This document shows, piece after piece, positions 23,924-32,473 of a stretch of 49,222 nt of DNA. Source of the DNA: JAQVXR01 sp050945755. GTDB taxonomy: Bacteria; Bacillota; Dehalobacteriia; Dehalobacteriales; Dehalobacteriaceae. The stretch's first letter is position 1, and each line of letters opens with the position of its first letter. The notes below the pieces were generated by a model, which saw nothing but the letters and a program-made list of their open reading frames with translations, did not search any database and was not told the origin of the DNA. The stretch lies in NCBI GenBank assembly GCA_050945755.1, contig JBMNTN010000012.1, forward strand, positions 1-49,222. The letters are read 5' to 3'. The position numbers and the translations under genes are program-made.

Positions 23924-26158
23924 TTGCCGGGTTCGGGCCAATATGCGGAAGTTATTGTAAATAAAGCGGTGGACCGGGTGGACAGAGTGTTTCATTATAG
24001 TGTCCCCGATAGCTTAAAAAATAAGGTGCAAGTGGGTTCAGTTGTTTCGGTTCCATTCGGTAGACAGGAACTGGAAGGGGTTGTAGTTGGCTTTGTGGCA
24101 AAACCTGATGTTCCAGCGGTTAGGGAAGTCACTTCTCTTCTTTATGATCATCCTTTATTTCAGGAGGAACTGGTGGATTTAGCTGCCTGGATCGCAGATT
24201 ATTATCTGTGTCCCAAAGTTTTGGCGATGCAGGCAATGCTGCCAAGAGGGCTGAAGATGGCTGGAGAAAGTGTCCGGGCAAAATATGTGGATTGTCTTTA
24301 TTTAAAAAAGGATTTAAACGGTATTGAGAGGAATTTGCGCTTTGCGCCCCGGCAAAAAGAAATTCTTTCTTATTTGAGTACCCATAATGGAATGCCCGTT
24401 GGGGAAATATTAAAGGCAACGGGGGCATCCCGTACCTCTGTCCGATCTTTGGAAAAGAAAGGTCTGGTTGAGATTGCTTCCCGGGAGGTCTACCGGGATC
24501 CATACAGCGGTGAGATTTTTTCTGTCCCTCGTCCCCAGAATTTAACCGGGGAACAAAAAAAGGCTTTAACGGAAATTAAAGAAGAGGCTCTAGGGAAAAG
24601 GCGTCCGGTGCTCCTTTTTGGCGTTACGGGAAGCGGCAAGACAGAAGTTTATTTGCAGGTTGTCCAGCAGATGATATCTAAAAACAAGCAGTCGATAGTC
24701 CTGGTTCCCGAGATTGCTCTCACCCCCCAGATGGCAGCGGTTTTTAAAACCCGGTGGGGGGAACAGGTAGCAGTTTTGCACAGCGGTTTGAGTGCCGGCG
24801 AAAGAAGAGATGCCTGGATGCGTATTTCCTCCGGACAGGTACGGGTTGTCGTCGGTGCCAGGTCTGCTGTTTTTGCCCCCTGCCGGGAGCTGGGTTTGAT
24901 TGTAATCGATGAAGAACATGAACAGAGTTATAAACAGGAGAATGTTCCCCGTTTTCATGCTCGGGAAGTAGCAATCAAGAGGGCTCAGCTCCAGAATGCT
25001 CTTTTGATTATGGGGAGTGCTACCCCCAGTGTGGAATCTTTTTATAAAGCATCAACAGGAGAATTTCGATTAATTACCTTGGAAAGCAGGGTGCTTAATC
25101 AGCCTTTGCCCCAAGTGAGCATTGTTGATATGAGAAAGGAATTGAAAGAGGGAAACAGATCAATTTTCAGTTCACTTCTTAGAGAGAAGATGGCAGAACG
25201 TTTATTAAATGGTGAACAGACGCTGCTTTTTTTAAACAGACGCGGTTTTCACACCTTTGTCTCCTGTAGGGCTTGCGGTTATGTGATTACCTGTCCTCAC
25301 TGCACGATATCTCTTACCTTTCATGCCGGACAAAAAAGATTAAGGTGTCATTATTGCGGCTATTCCAGGGTGTTGCCTGCGGTGTGTCCTTCTTGTGGGT
25401 CCCATGCCATTCGGCAATTTGGCACGGGGACTCAGCGTGTGGAAGACGAGGTGCGTAAGTTATTTCCCGAAGCCCGAGTGGCAAGAGTTGATTCAGATAC
25501 CATGGGGCCCAAAGGGTCATATGATCGGGTCTACCGCCAGGTACGCAAAGGGGAGATAGATATTATTGTGGGCACCCAAATGGTTGCCAAGGGGCTGGAT
25601 TTTCCAGGAGTCACATTGGTGGGCGTGGTCTCTGCCGATCTTACTTTGCACATTCCGGAAATGCGGGCGGGGGAACGAACATTTCAATTGATTACCCAGG
25701 TAGCAGGCCGGGCCGGCCGGGGAGAGAAACCCGGGGAAGTAGTCCTTCAGACTTATCATCCTCAAGATCCGGCTATTATGCTGGCAGCCCGGCAGGACTA
25801 TCCGGCATTTATTGGGATGGAAATAGAAAATAGAAAAGCATCTTCTTACCCGCCTTTTGGGTATCTGATCCGAGTCTTGTTTACCTGCCGGGAACTGCCG
25901 GTGCTGGAACGGACTATTGATGAATGTACCCGCTATATCCGGGAAGAAATGCCAAAGAAAGCGGTTCTCTTAGGGCCGGCACCTGCTCCTTTGGAAAGGA
26001 TTAAAGACAGGTTCCGCATGCACTTGGTGTTAAAGGGTGAGGAATTATTGAGCCTGCGCACCGGCTTACAAGCCGGGTTGAAGAAAGCCGGTGAAGGTGG
26101 AGCGATAAAAAAAGACGTGAATATTGCAATTGATGTTGAGCCGATAAATATGATGTAG
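23924..26158 (+). CDS. priA: Primosomal protein N', replication restart helicase PriA
   Basis: 3'-to-5' DNA helicase that reloads the replisome at stalled forks. 744 residues: an N-terminal 3'-DNA-end binding domain (VNKAVDRVDRVFHYSVPD onward), a short winged helix, then helicase motifs: Walker A FGVTGSGKTEVYLQ, the DEEH box in LIVIDEEHEQSYKQ, and GSATPSVESF. A zinc module with eight cysteines (CRACGYVITCPHC and CHYCG, CPSCG) splits the two helicase lobes, and QVAGRAGRGEKPGEV is motif VI. TTG start at 23924 with AAGGAGGGG 5 bases upstream. First gene of a long housekeeping run. Confidence 0.97.
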   Translation: MPGSGQYAEVIVNKAVDRVDRVFHYSVPDSLKNKVQVGSVVSVPFGRQELEGVVVGFVAKPDVPAVREVTSLLYDHPLFQEELVDLAAWIADYYLCPKVLAMQAMLPRGLKMAGESVRAKYVDCLYLKKDLNGIERNLRFAPRQKEILSYLSTHNGMPVGEILKATGASRTSVRSLEKKGLVEIASREVYRDPYSGEIFSVPRPQNLTGEQKKALTEIKEEALGKRRPVLLFGVTGSGKTEVYLQVVQQMISKNKQSIVLVPEIALTPQMAAVFKTRWGEQVAVLHSGLSAGERRDAWMRISSGQVRVVVGARSAVFAPCRELGLIVIDEEHEQSYKQENVPRFHAREVAIKRAQLQNALLIMGSATPSVESFYKASTGEFRLITLESRVLNQPLPQVSIVDMRKELKEGNRSIFSSLLREKMAERLLNGEQTLLFLNRRGFHTFVSCRACGYVITCPHCTISLTFHAGQKRLRCHYCGYSRVLPAVCPSCGSHAIRQFGTGTQRVEDEVRKLFPEARVARVDSDTMGPKGSYDRVYRQVRKGEIDIIVGTQMVAKGLDFPGVTLVGVVSADLTLHIPEMRAGERTFQLITQVAGRAGRGEKPGEVVLQTYHPQDPAIMLAARQDYPAFIGMEIENRKASSYPPFGYLIRVLFTCRELPVLERTIDECTRYIREEMPKKAVLLGPAPAPLERIKDRFRMHLVLKGEELLSLRTGLQAGLKKAGEGGAIKKDVNIAIDVEPINMM

Positions 26159-26176
26159 AGAAAGGAGTTGGTTTTG

Positions 26177-26620
26177 GTGGCTGTCTACCAAATTGTGAAA
26201 CTGGGAGATCCGGTGCTGCGGGAAGTTGCCAAGAAAGTTCCCAAAATTACGCCCAATATTATTAAGCTCCTAGAAAACATGAAAGATACTTTGTATGAGG
26301 CCAGGGGTGTCGGATTAGCGGCACCGCAGATCGGAATATCCAAACGTGTGGTGGTGATTGATATAGGAGAGGGTTTATTGGAATTAATTAACCCGGTGAT
26401 TGTAGCCCAGGAGGGAAAAGAGGTTGATACGGAGGGTTGTTTAAGTATTCCGGGAGTAGAAGCGGAAGTACTGCGTGCCGAAAAAGTAACTGTGGAAGCC
26501 CAGAACAGGAATGGAGAAAAATTTACCATTAGTGGTAAAGGGCTTTTAGCACGGGCTCTCCAACATGAAATAGATCATCTTAATGGGATATTATTTATTG
26601 ATAAGCAGGTTTCCAAATAA
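26177..26620 (+). CDS. def: Peptide deformylase
   Basis: Removes the formyl group from nascent proteins. 147 residues with the three metal-site motifs: GVGLAAPQIG, EGCLSIPG (Cys ligand) and QHEIDHLNG (two His ligands and the catalytic Glu). I chose GTG 26177, 9 bases after AAAGGAG; the frame can be extended to TTG 26168 or 26174, but 26168 touches the ribosome binding site. It precedes fmt, its functional counterpart. Confidence 0.96.
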   Translation: MAVYQIVKLGDPVLREVAKKVPKITPNIIKLLENMKDTLYEARGVGLAAPQIGISKRVVVIDIGEGLLELINPVIVAQEGKEVDTEGCLSIPGVEAEVLRAEKVTVEAQNRNGEKFTISGKGLLARALQHEIDHLNGILFIDKQVSK

Positions 26621-26697
26621 AAATCCAACTGATAAAAGGTTGGTAAGAGGGTAAAAAATTTAGGCTTAATACAATAGAAAAAAAGATGGTGAGACCA

Positions 26698-27642
26698 ATG
26701 CGAATTATTTTCATGGGAAGCCCGGATTTTGCTGTGCCCTGTCTGGAGGAAATGTTAAAATCGCCACATGAGGTAATAGCTGTAGTGACACAGCCGGACA
26801 GGCCAAAAGGCCGGGGAGGGAAGCTCCAGCCTACCCCGATTAAAATTAGGGCAGTAGCTGAAGGTATCCCCATTTATCAACCGAGTAAAGTGAACACTCC
26901 GGAGTTTATCCAACAAATGCGGGAACTAAAACCGGATTTGGCAGTTGTGGTTGCTTTCGGGCAGATTCTGAAACCGGATTTACTCAATATTCCTTCGCTA
27001 GGGTGTATCAATGTTCATGCTTCGTTACTCCCCAAGTACCGGGGATCGGCGCCAATCCACTGGGCTATCATTAATGGGGAGAAGGTAACAGGAGTTACCA
27101 CGATGTATCTTGATCCGGGGATGGATACTGGGGATATGATTCTAGCGGAAAAAGTGCTTATTGCCGATGATGATACGGTGGGAACTCTTCATGACAAACT
27201 GGCTTTAGCAGGAGCGGGGCTCCTTTATGAAACCGTGAAACTGATTGATCAAGGTAAGGCTCCCCGCACTGCCCAAAACCATGAGGAAGCAACTTATGCT
27301 CCTCTTTTAAAAAGGGAACATGAACTAATTGACTGGAAAAAGCCGGTCAGGGAGGTATATGACATGGTGCGGGGAATGAACCCCTGGCCGGGGGCATATA
27401 CTACTTTTAATGGCAAGGTGCTGAAGATTTGGGAAAGTATGATTGATAATGAAGGTGTTACCGGTGTCCCGGGAAGTGTCGTACAAGTTGTCAACGGGCA
27501 AGGAATAAAAGTACAATGCGGAGACGGATGTCTCTGGCTATGCAAGGTACAGCCGGAAGGACGCCGGCCAATGTCGGCGGATGCTTTTGCCAGGGGGCAC
27601 CGGGTTGAACCTGACATGTTTTTGGGAAGCGTAGTGCCATGA
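26698..27642 (+). CDS. fmt: Methionyl-tRNA formyltransferase
   Basis: Formylates initiator Met-tRNA using 10-formyl-tetrahydrofolate. 314 residues: MRIIFMGSPDFAVPCLEEM start, catalytic block INVHASLLPKYRGSAPIHWA (Asn and His present) and the conserved GMDTGDM, then the C-terminal OB-fold domain. ATG 26698 has GGTGAG 5 bases upstream; an earlier ATG at 26686 would run through it. ATGA overlap with the next gene. Confidence 0.97.
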   Translation: MRIIFMGSPDFAVPCLEEMLKSPHEVIAVVTQPDRPKGRGGKLQPTPIKIRAVAEGIPIYQPSKVNTPEFIQQMRELKPDLAVVVAFGQILKPDLLNIPSLGCINVHASLLPKYRGSAPIHWAIINGEKVTGVTTMYLDPGMDTGDMILAEKVLIADDDTVGTLHDKLALAGAGLLYETVKLIDQGKAPRTAQNHEEATYAPLLKREHELIDWKKPVREVYDMVRGMNPWPGAYTTFNGKVLKIWESMIDNEGVTGVPGSVVQVVNGQGIKVQCGDGCLWLCKVQPEGRRPMSADAFARGHRVEPDMFLGSVVP

Positions 27643-28388
27643 AAACAAAAAAAAGGCTGTTCATCGGTTTAATTTCGGCAAGCCTGTTGTCAGTCATTGG
27701 ATTACTGTTCTTGATGTGGTTTCTTGCCATAAACAGGGGAACGCCTTTTTACCGGTTTTTGCTGGTGCTGGCGGGCGGCTTTTTTTTAGGGATTGTTACC
27801 CTGGTGGGTTTTGGCATTGTTGGCATGGTGCTAACTTTGTACAAAGCACAAGCTTTTCCTTCCTTCCAAGGGTCGATTCGCATGGCAACCAATCTACTTT
27901 TCCCCTTGGCTTTAGGAATTGGTCGAGTTTTCAACATTAACCGGAATAAAGTGAAGAGTTCTTTTATTGAGGTCAATAACCAGTTAGTATCTGCTCAAAA
28001 AGTTAAAGTCCCGCCGGAAAAGGTGATGGTATTGGCACCTCACTGTCTCCAGAAAAGCAGTTGTCCTTATAAAATAACGATTAATATTTTAAACTGCCGG
28101 AAATGTGGGGGATGTGTGGTCCAAGACTTAAGGGACTTGACAGAAAAATACGGAGTGATCCTGGTGGTGGCTACCGGTGGGACACTGGCTCGCAAATTTA
28201 TTGAGAAATACCGGCCTCATGGGATTGTGGCAATTGCCTGTGAACGTGACTTAACCAGCGGTATTTTAGATGTGAATCCCTTGCCCGTTCTGGGGGTGTT
28301 AAATGAACGGCCCCAGGGACCCTGTTATAATACCTGTGTCAATATTCCTCAGGTAGAGAAGGCAATTCGCTTTTTCATAGAGAAATAA
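27639..28388 (+). CDS. DUF116 family membrane protein
   Basis: 249-residue protein of unknown function in the DUF116 family. Two hydrophobic helices near the N-terminus (about 8-31 and 38-66) anchor a cytoplasmic domain with the signature cysteines in HCLQKSSCPYKI, CRKCGGCVVQDL and a later IACERDLTSGI. The cysteine pattern suggests metal or iron-sulfur binding (inference). It is translationally coupled to fmt by an ATGA overlap, and genes of this family are often found in the same def-fmt neighbourhood of Firmicutes, but no reaction is established. Confidence 0.85.
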   Translation: MKTKKRLFIGLISASLLSVIGLLFLMWFLAINRGTPFYRFLLVLAGGFFLGIVTLVGFGIVGMVLTLYKAQAFPSFQGSIRMATNLLFPLALGIGRVFNINRNKVKSSFIEVNNQLVSAQKVKVPPEKVMVLAPHCLQKSSCPYKITINILNCRKCGGCVVQDLRDLTEKYGVILVVATGGTLARKFIEKYRPHGIVAIACERDLTSGILDVNPLPVLGVLNERPQGPCYNTCVNIPQVEKAIRFFIEK

Positions 28389-28452
28389 AGGAGAAATATC
28401 CAGTTAAAAATTTGTAGCAAACGGACAATCTGTGTGAGAAGGAGGTTAATAA

Positions 28453-29145
28453 ATGTTTTTTTGGGATCCTACTTTTATTCTGCTTATTCCTGGAATTATA
28501 CTTGCCGCTTGGGCACAGCACAAGGTTTCGGCTACTTTTGATAAATACTATCGGGTGCGTTCATTAAGTGGAATTACGGCGGCTCAGGCAGCACGGAGGA
28601 TTTTAAACCAAAAAGGGTTGGATGATGTTACGGTGGAACTGATCCCCGGACGGTTGTCGGATCATTATGACCCCCGGGCAAAAGCACTGAGGCTCTCAGA
28701 ACAGGTTTATCACAGTAATTCTTTGGCGGCTATCGGTGTTGCAGCCCACGAGGCAGGCCATGCCTTCCAGCATGATGAAGGCTATGTGCCCCTTTCCATC
28801 CGGGCAAGCTTGGTACCGGTAGCACAGTTTGGCAGCTCCGCTTCCTGGATTTTGTTGATTCTTGGACTTATTTTAGGTTTACCGGGGCTGGCAAGAATTG
28901 GTGTTTACGCATTCAGCGGTGTTGTCCTTTTTCAATTAGTGACTCTTCCGGTAGAGTATAATGCTTCCAGCCGGGCATTAGCCCTTTTGGAAACTGGTGG
29001 TTATCTCACCAGAGAAGAAATACCTCAGACAAAAAAGGTGCTGGATGCGGCAGCACTCACTTATGTGGCGGCTGCCTTAATGGGAATTCTCCAACTCGTT
29101 CGTTTGTTGATAATTTCGGGAATGCTGGGGAATCGGGATGAATAA
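28453..29145 (+). CDS. Zinc metallopeptidase, YugP family
   Basis: Membrane-bound putative Zn protease of 230 residues. The gluzincin-type HEAGH motif is in AAHEAGHAFQHDEGY at about 97-111; an N-terminal helix (about 6-22) and C-terminal helices (about 125-150, 155-172 and 200-220) anchor it. The family's physiological substrate is unknown. The ATG follows GAAGGAGG. It overlaps rsmB by 8 bases. Confidence 0.88.
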   Translation: MFFWDPTFILLIPGIILAAWAQHKVSATFDKYYRVRSLSGITAAQAARRILNQKGLDDVTVELIPGRLSDHYDPRAKALRLSEQVYHSNSLAAIGVAAHEAGHAFQHDEGYVPLSIRASLVPVAQFGSSASWILLILGLILGLPGLARIGVYAFSGVVLFQLVTLPVEYNASSRALALLETGGYLTREEIPQTKKVLDAAALTYVAAALMGILQLVRLLIISGMLGNRDE

Positions 29146-30511
29146 AACAGGGTCTTCTGCCCGGGAAACGGCTCTAAATGTATTATACCGAATACAAGAA
29201 AAAGGCGCATATGCCAATATCGAACTAAACAGGGCGCTGGCCCAAAACTCGGCTGCTGGCCCGGACCGGGCATTAGCGACGGAACTGGTCTACGGCACAG
29301 TTCGGATGCAGGGAAGTATTGACTATGTATTGAATATCTTTCTAAAAAAGTCCTTAACTTCCTTGCCTATGTGGATTCTCTTGATTTTGCGGCTTGGCGT
29401 TTATCAGATGCTTTATCTGGACAAAATTCCGGATAGGGCGGCGGTTAACGAAATGGTTAATCTCGCGAAAAAATATGGTCATCCCGGTACCGTCAAGTTA
29501 GTGAACGGGGTTTTACGTAATATTTCCCGGAACCGGGAAAATATTAAGTTCCCCTCTCGCCATGAAGATTTAGAGGGTTTTATTTCAATTGTCTATTCCC
29601 ATCCCCGGTGGTTGGTGAAACGCTGGCTTTCCCTTTTCGGTGCGGAAGATACGGAAAAGCTTTGCAGCGTGAATAACCAAGCACCGCCGGTAACGGTGCG
29701 TACCAATACCTTACGAACCTCCCGGGACAGGCTGATGGAACGCCTTACCCAGGAAGAAATAGACTGCCGTCCCGGGCGGTTTACCCCGGAAAGTATTATC
29801 CTGGATGGAGTCCCTCCAATTGCTTCCTTGCCTTCATTCCGGGAAGGGCTGTTTCAGGTGCAGGATGAAAGTTCCATGTTGGTTGCGCATGTCTTGGGCG
29901 CCAAGCCGGGAAGTAATGTTTTAGATGTCTGTGCCGCGCCGGGGGGGAAGACAACCCATATTGGTCAGTTAATGAATAACCAGGGACGGATTAAAGCATT
30001 TGATATCCATCAGCATAAACTGGATTTAGTTAAAGATAATTGTCGACGGCTGGGAATCGAGATTGTTGAAACATGCGCGGGGGATTCCCGGCACCTGCCT
30101 AATCATCTCAAATGTTGGGCAGATTATGTTTTAGTGGATGCTCCCTGTTCCGGGTTGGGAGTTTTGCGCCGCCGGCCGGATGCCCGCTGGAACAAAGAGG
30201 AAAACACAATTAAAGAATTGGTACCGGTGCAGGAAAAGATTTTGCTTTCAGCTGCTCGGACGGTGAAACCGGGCGGAGTATTGGTTTATTCCACTTGTAC
30301 CATTTCTCCTGAAGAAAATGAAGAGATGATTAAATGGTTTCTTGAGACAAACGAAGAGTTTGCGTTGGAGCCACTTGATAATATTATTGCATTTTTCCAG
30401 GGCGAAGAAGAAATACTTGGAAACAAACGGGGCATGATCCAGATGTTGCCCTATGTGCATGGGACAGACGGGTTGTTTATTGCTCGTTTACGTCGCAGGG
30501 AAAGAGGATAA
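29138..30511 (+). CDS. rsmB: 16S rRNA m5C967 methyltransferase RsmB
   Basis: SAM-dependent rRNA methyltransferase of 457 residues (also Sun). An N-terminal NusB-like RNA-binding domain (RETALNVLYRIQEKGAYAN, then AVNEMVNLAKKYGHPGTVKLVNG split by the family's helix) precedes the catalytic domain with SAM block VCAAPGGKTTHIGQLM, VDAPCSGLGVLRRRPDARW (first cysteine) and VYSTCTISPEENEEMI (catalytic cysteine). Coupled to the upstream protease gene and followed closely by rlmN. Confidence 0.96.
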   Translation: MNKTGSSARETALNVLYRIQEKGAYANIELNRALAQNSAAGPDRALATELVYGTVRMQGSIDYVLNIFLKKSLTSLPMWILLILRLGVYQMLYLDKIPDRAAVNEMVNLAKKYGHPGTVKLVNGVLRNISRNRENIKFPSRHEDLEGFISIVYSHPRWLVKRWLSLFGAEDTEKLCSVNNQAPPVTVRTNTLRTSRDRLMERLTQEEIDCRPGRFTPESIILDGVPPIASLPSFREGLFQVQDESSMLVAHVLGAKPGSNVLDVCAAPGGKTTHIGQLMNNQGRIKAFDIHQHKLDLVKDNCRRLGIEIVETCAGDSRHLPNHLKCWADYVLVDAPCSGLGVLRRRPDARWNKEENTIKELVPVQEKILLSAARTVKPGGVLVYSTCTISPEENEEMIKWFLETNEEFALEPLDNIIAFFQGEEEILGNKRGMIQMLPYVHGTDGLFIARLRRRERG

Positions 30512-30515
30512 TAAA

Positions 30516-31580
30516 TTGATAGATCTCTTAGGACTTGATATCAAAGAAATTGAAGAGCTGGTAATGGAGTTGGGGTACCCGGTTTTTCGGGCCAAGCAGA
30601 TCTTTCACTGGATCCAGAATAAAGGGGTTACGTCTTTTCAGGAAATGAATAATCTGCCCAAAGATCTGCGTGCTATTTTAGACGAAAAGTTTTTTATTTG
30701 TGCACCCGAGGTGTCTGCCCGAGTGGAATCGGTTCTGGGTGATACTGCTAAATTTTTATTGAAGTTTAAAGACGGCTCTTCAATTGAGACAGTGCTCATG
30801 ACTTATGACCGGGAAGAGAGTCGGGATCGTAATACGGTATGCCTGAGTACCCAGGTGGGGTGCGGGATGGGATGCCTTTTTTGCGCTACCGGGCTTTCCG
30901 GCATGGTACGGAATTTAAGTGCCGGGGAAATAGTCGCCCAGGTGTGGGCCGCAGAGCATTGGTGTCAGGACAAGAATCTATCCAACGTGACGAATATAGT
31001 ATACATGGGAATGGGTGAACCACTGGCCAACCTTCCTGCGGTTATCAAAAGTATTACTCTTTTAAACCACCCGGAGGGTTTAAACATTGGAATGCGCCGG
31101 GTTACGGTGTCAACTTGCGGCTTGGTACCCCAGATTTATCAATTGGCTGAGGATAACCTGGGTGTAACTTTGGCAGTATCCCTTCATGCTGCGGAAAACT
31201 CCTTGCGCAGCCGATTAATGCCGATAAACAATAAGTTTCCCATTGAAGATGTACTGGAAGCTGCCTGCTTCTATGCGGAAAAAACCGGGCGGCGTGTTAC
31301 ATATGAGTATATTCTCTTGAAGGGAGTTAACGACCGGGAAAAGGATGCCTGGGCATTAGGCCGGCTTCTGCAAGGTCACCTGGCCAATGTTAACATAATT
31401 CCTGCCAATCCGGTAGCGGAGACAGGTTTTTTACGTCCTGACCCTCAAGTGGTCACCAAATTTGCCCAAATTGTCACTTCCTGTGGAGTGAGTACTTATA
31501 TTCGGGAAGAAAAAGGTACTGATATTAGCGCTGCTTGTGGTCAGTTACGACGCCGCTTGACCAATGAGGGGGTTACTTAG
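30516..31580 (+). CDS. rlmN: Dual-specificity 23S rRNA/tRNA m2A methyltransferase RlmN
   Basis: Radical-SAM methylase that modifies A2503 of 23S rRNA and A37 of some tRNAs. 354 residues: QVGCGMGCLFCATGLSG holds the CxxxCxxC [4Fe-4S] ligands, NIVYMGMGEPL is the SAM-binding GEP block, and CGVSTYIREEKGTDISAACGQL carries the C-terminal catalytic cysteine. TTG 30516 has AAAGAGG upstream; the frame is open further back into rsmB but without a site. Lies 4 bases after the rsmB stop. Confidence 0.95.
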   Translation: MIDLLGLDIKEIEELVMELGYPVFRAKQIFHWIQNKGVTSFQEMNNLPKDLRAILDEKFFICAPEVSARVESVLGDTAKFLLKFKDGSSIETVLMTYDREESRDRNTVCLSTQVGCGMGCLFCATGLSGMVRNLSAGEIVAQVWAAEHWCQDKNLSNVTNIVYMGMGEPLANLPAVIKSITLLNHPEGLNIGMRRVTVSTCGLVPQIYQLAEDNLGVTLAVSLHAAENSLRSRLMPINNKFPIEDVLEAACFYAEKTGRRVTYEYILLKGVNDREKDAWALGRLLQGHLANVNIIPANPVAETGFLRPDPQVVTKFAQIVTSCGVSTYIREEKGTDISAACGQLRRRLTNEGVT

Positions 31581-31734
31581 ATGCAGTCGACGAGGCGGGA
31601 AAAAGGAACAGAACGGCAGGAGAAAAAAATATCTTGGCGAACATAATATTGTTTTTAATAGGATAGATTAAAGAATCGTCCCCTGACTCACTATTGATCC
31701 GAGGGTTCTAATCCTCAATTTAAGAGGTGCAAAT

Positions 31735-32445
31735 ATGCAGGCAGAAGTTATCACCAATATTGGTTTAGTAAGGAAAAAAAATGAAGATGCCGTTTTCTCT
31801 GATCTCGACAGACAGATTTTTATTGTGGCTGATGGAATGGGCGGATGTGCCGCCGGCGAGGTGGCAAGTGCTGTGGCGGTAGAGACGGTCTCCCAGGTTG
31901 TGCTCAACAATCCGGGAGAGAGTCCGGGGGAAATATTGCGTAATGCAGTTTACCAAGCTAACAACCGGATATACGAAATCGCTCGAGAAAATCCCCAGTA
32001 TGCTGGAATGGGGACGACTATTACTGTTTCTTGGATTGTCGAAGATCTAATTTATTTGGCTCATGTTGGTGATAGCAGGGCATATTTGATTCGAAACGGG
32101 GAAATTACCAGCCTCACTAAGGACCATTCTCTGGTGGGAGAGTTAATGCGAGAGGGTGGGCTGACGGAAGAACAGGCAATGACCCACCCCCAGAAAAACA
32201 TTCTCACCAGGGCACTGGGATGCAATCCTTTGGTAGAAGTCGATGTTGCTGAAGTCTCTTTTCATAAGGGTGACTACCTGCTCCTTTGTACCGATGGAAT
32301 GTCTAATTTGGTTAATTCCGAAGATATCGTCAGGATAATTAACAGTAGTGATAATATTAAGGAATCTGTCCGGCAGCTTCTTAATTTGGCTTTAGAGCGG
32401 GGTGGGTATGATAACATTACGGCTATTTTGGTGGCCAACCAATAA
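31735..32445 (+). CDS. prpC: PP2C-type protein phosphatase, partner of the PASTA kinase
   Basis: Metal-dependent Ser/Thr phosphatase (PPM family, also Stp/PrpC), 236 residues. Metal-site aspartates lie in GLVRKKNEDAVF, IFIVADGMGGCAAGE, LAHVGDSRAYLIRNG, LLCTDGMSNLV and GGYDNITAILV; all are present. It reverses phosphorylation by the adjacent kinase, which starts 29 bases later. The ATG follows AAGAGGTG. A 154-base gap before it separates the pair from rlmN. Confidence 0.94.
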   Translation: MQAEVITNIGLVRKKNEDAVFSDLDRQIFIVADGMGGCAAGEVASAVAVETVSQVVLNNPGESPGEILRNAVYQANNRIYEIARENPQYAGMGTTITVSWIVEDLIYLAHVGDSRAYLIRNGEITSLTKDHSLVGELMREGGLTEEQAMTHPQKNILTRALGCNPLVEVDVAEVSFHKGDYLLLCTDGMSNLVNSEDIVRIINSSDNIKESVRQLLNLALERGGYDNITAILVANQ

Positions 32446-32473
32446 GCTCCCTTGATTTTGCGAGGTGAACGGT

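Noticed and set aside
31581..31646. 21-codon frame after rlmN with a GAGGGGG site inside the rlmN end
   Set aside because: Very short, highly charged, no sign of conservation; the purine-rich site is explained by rlmN coding sequence.
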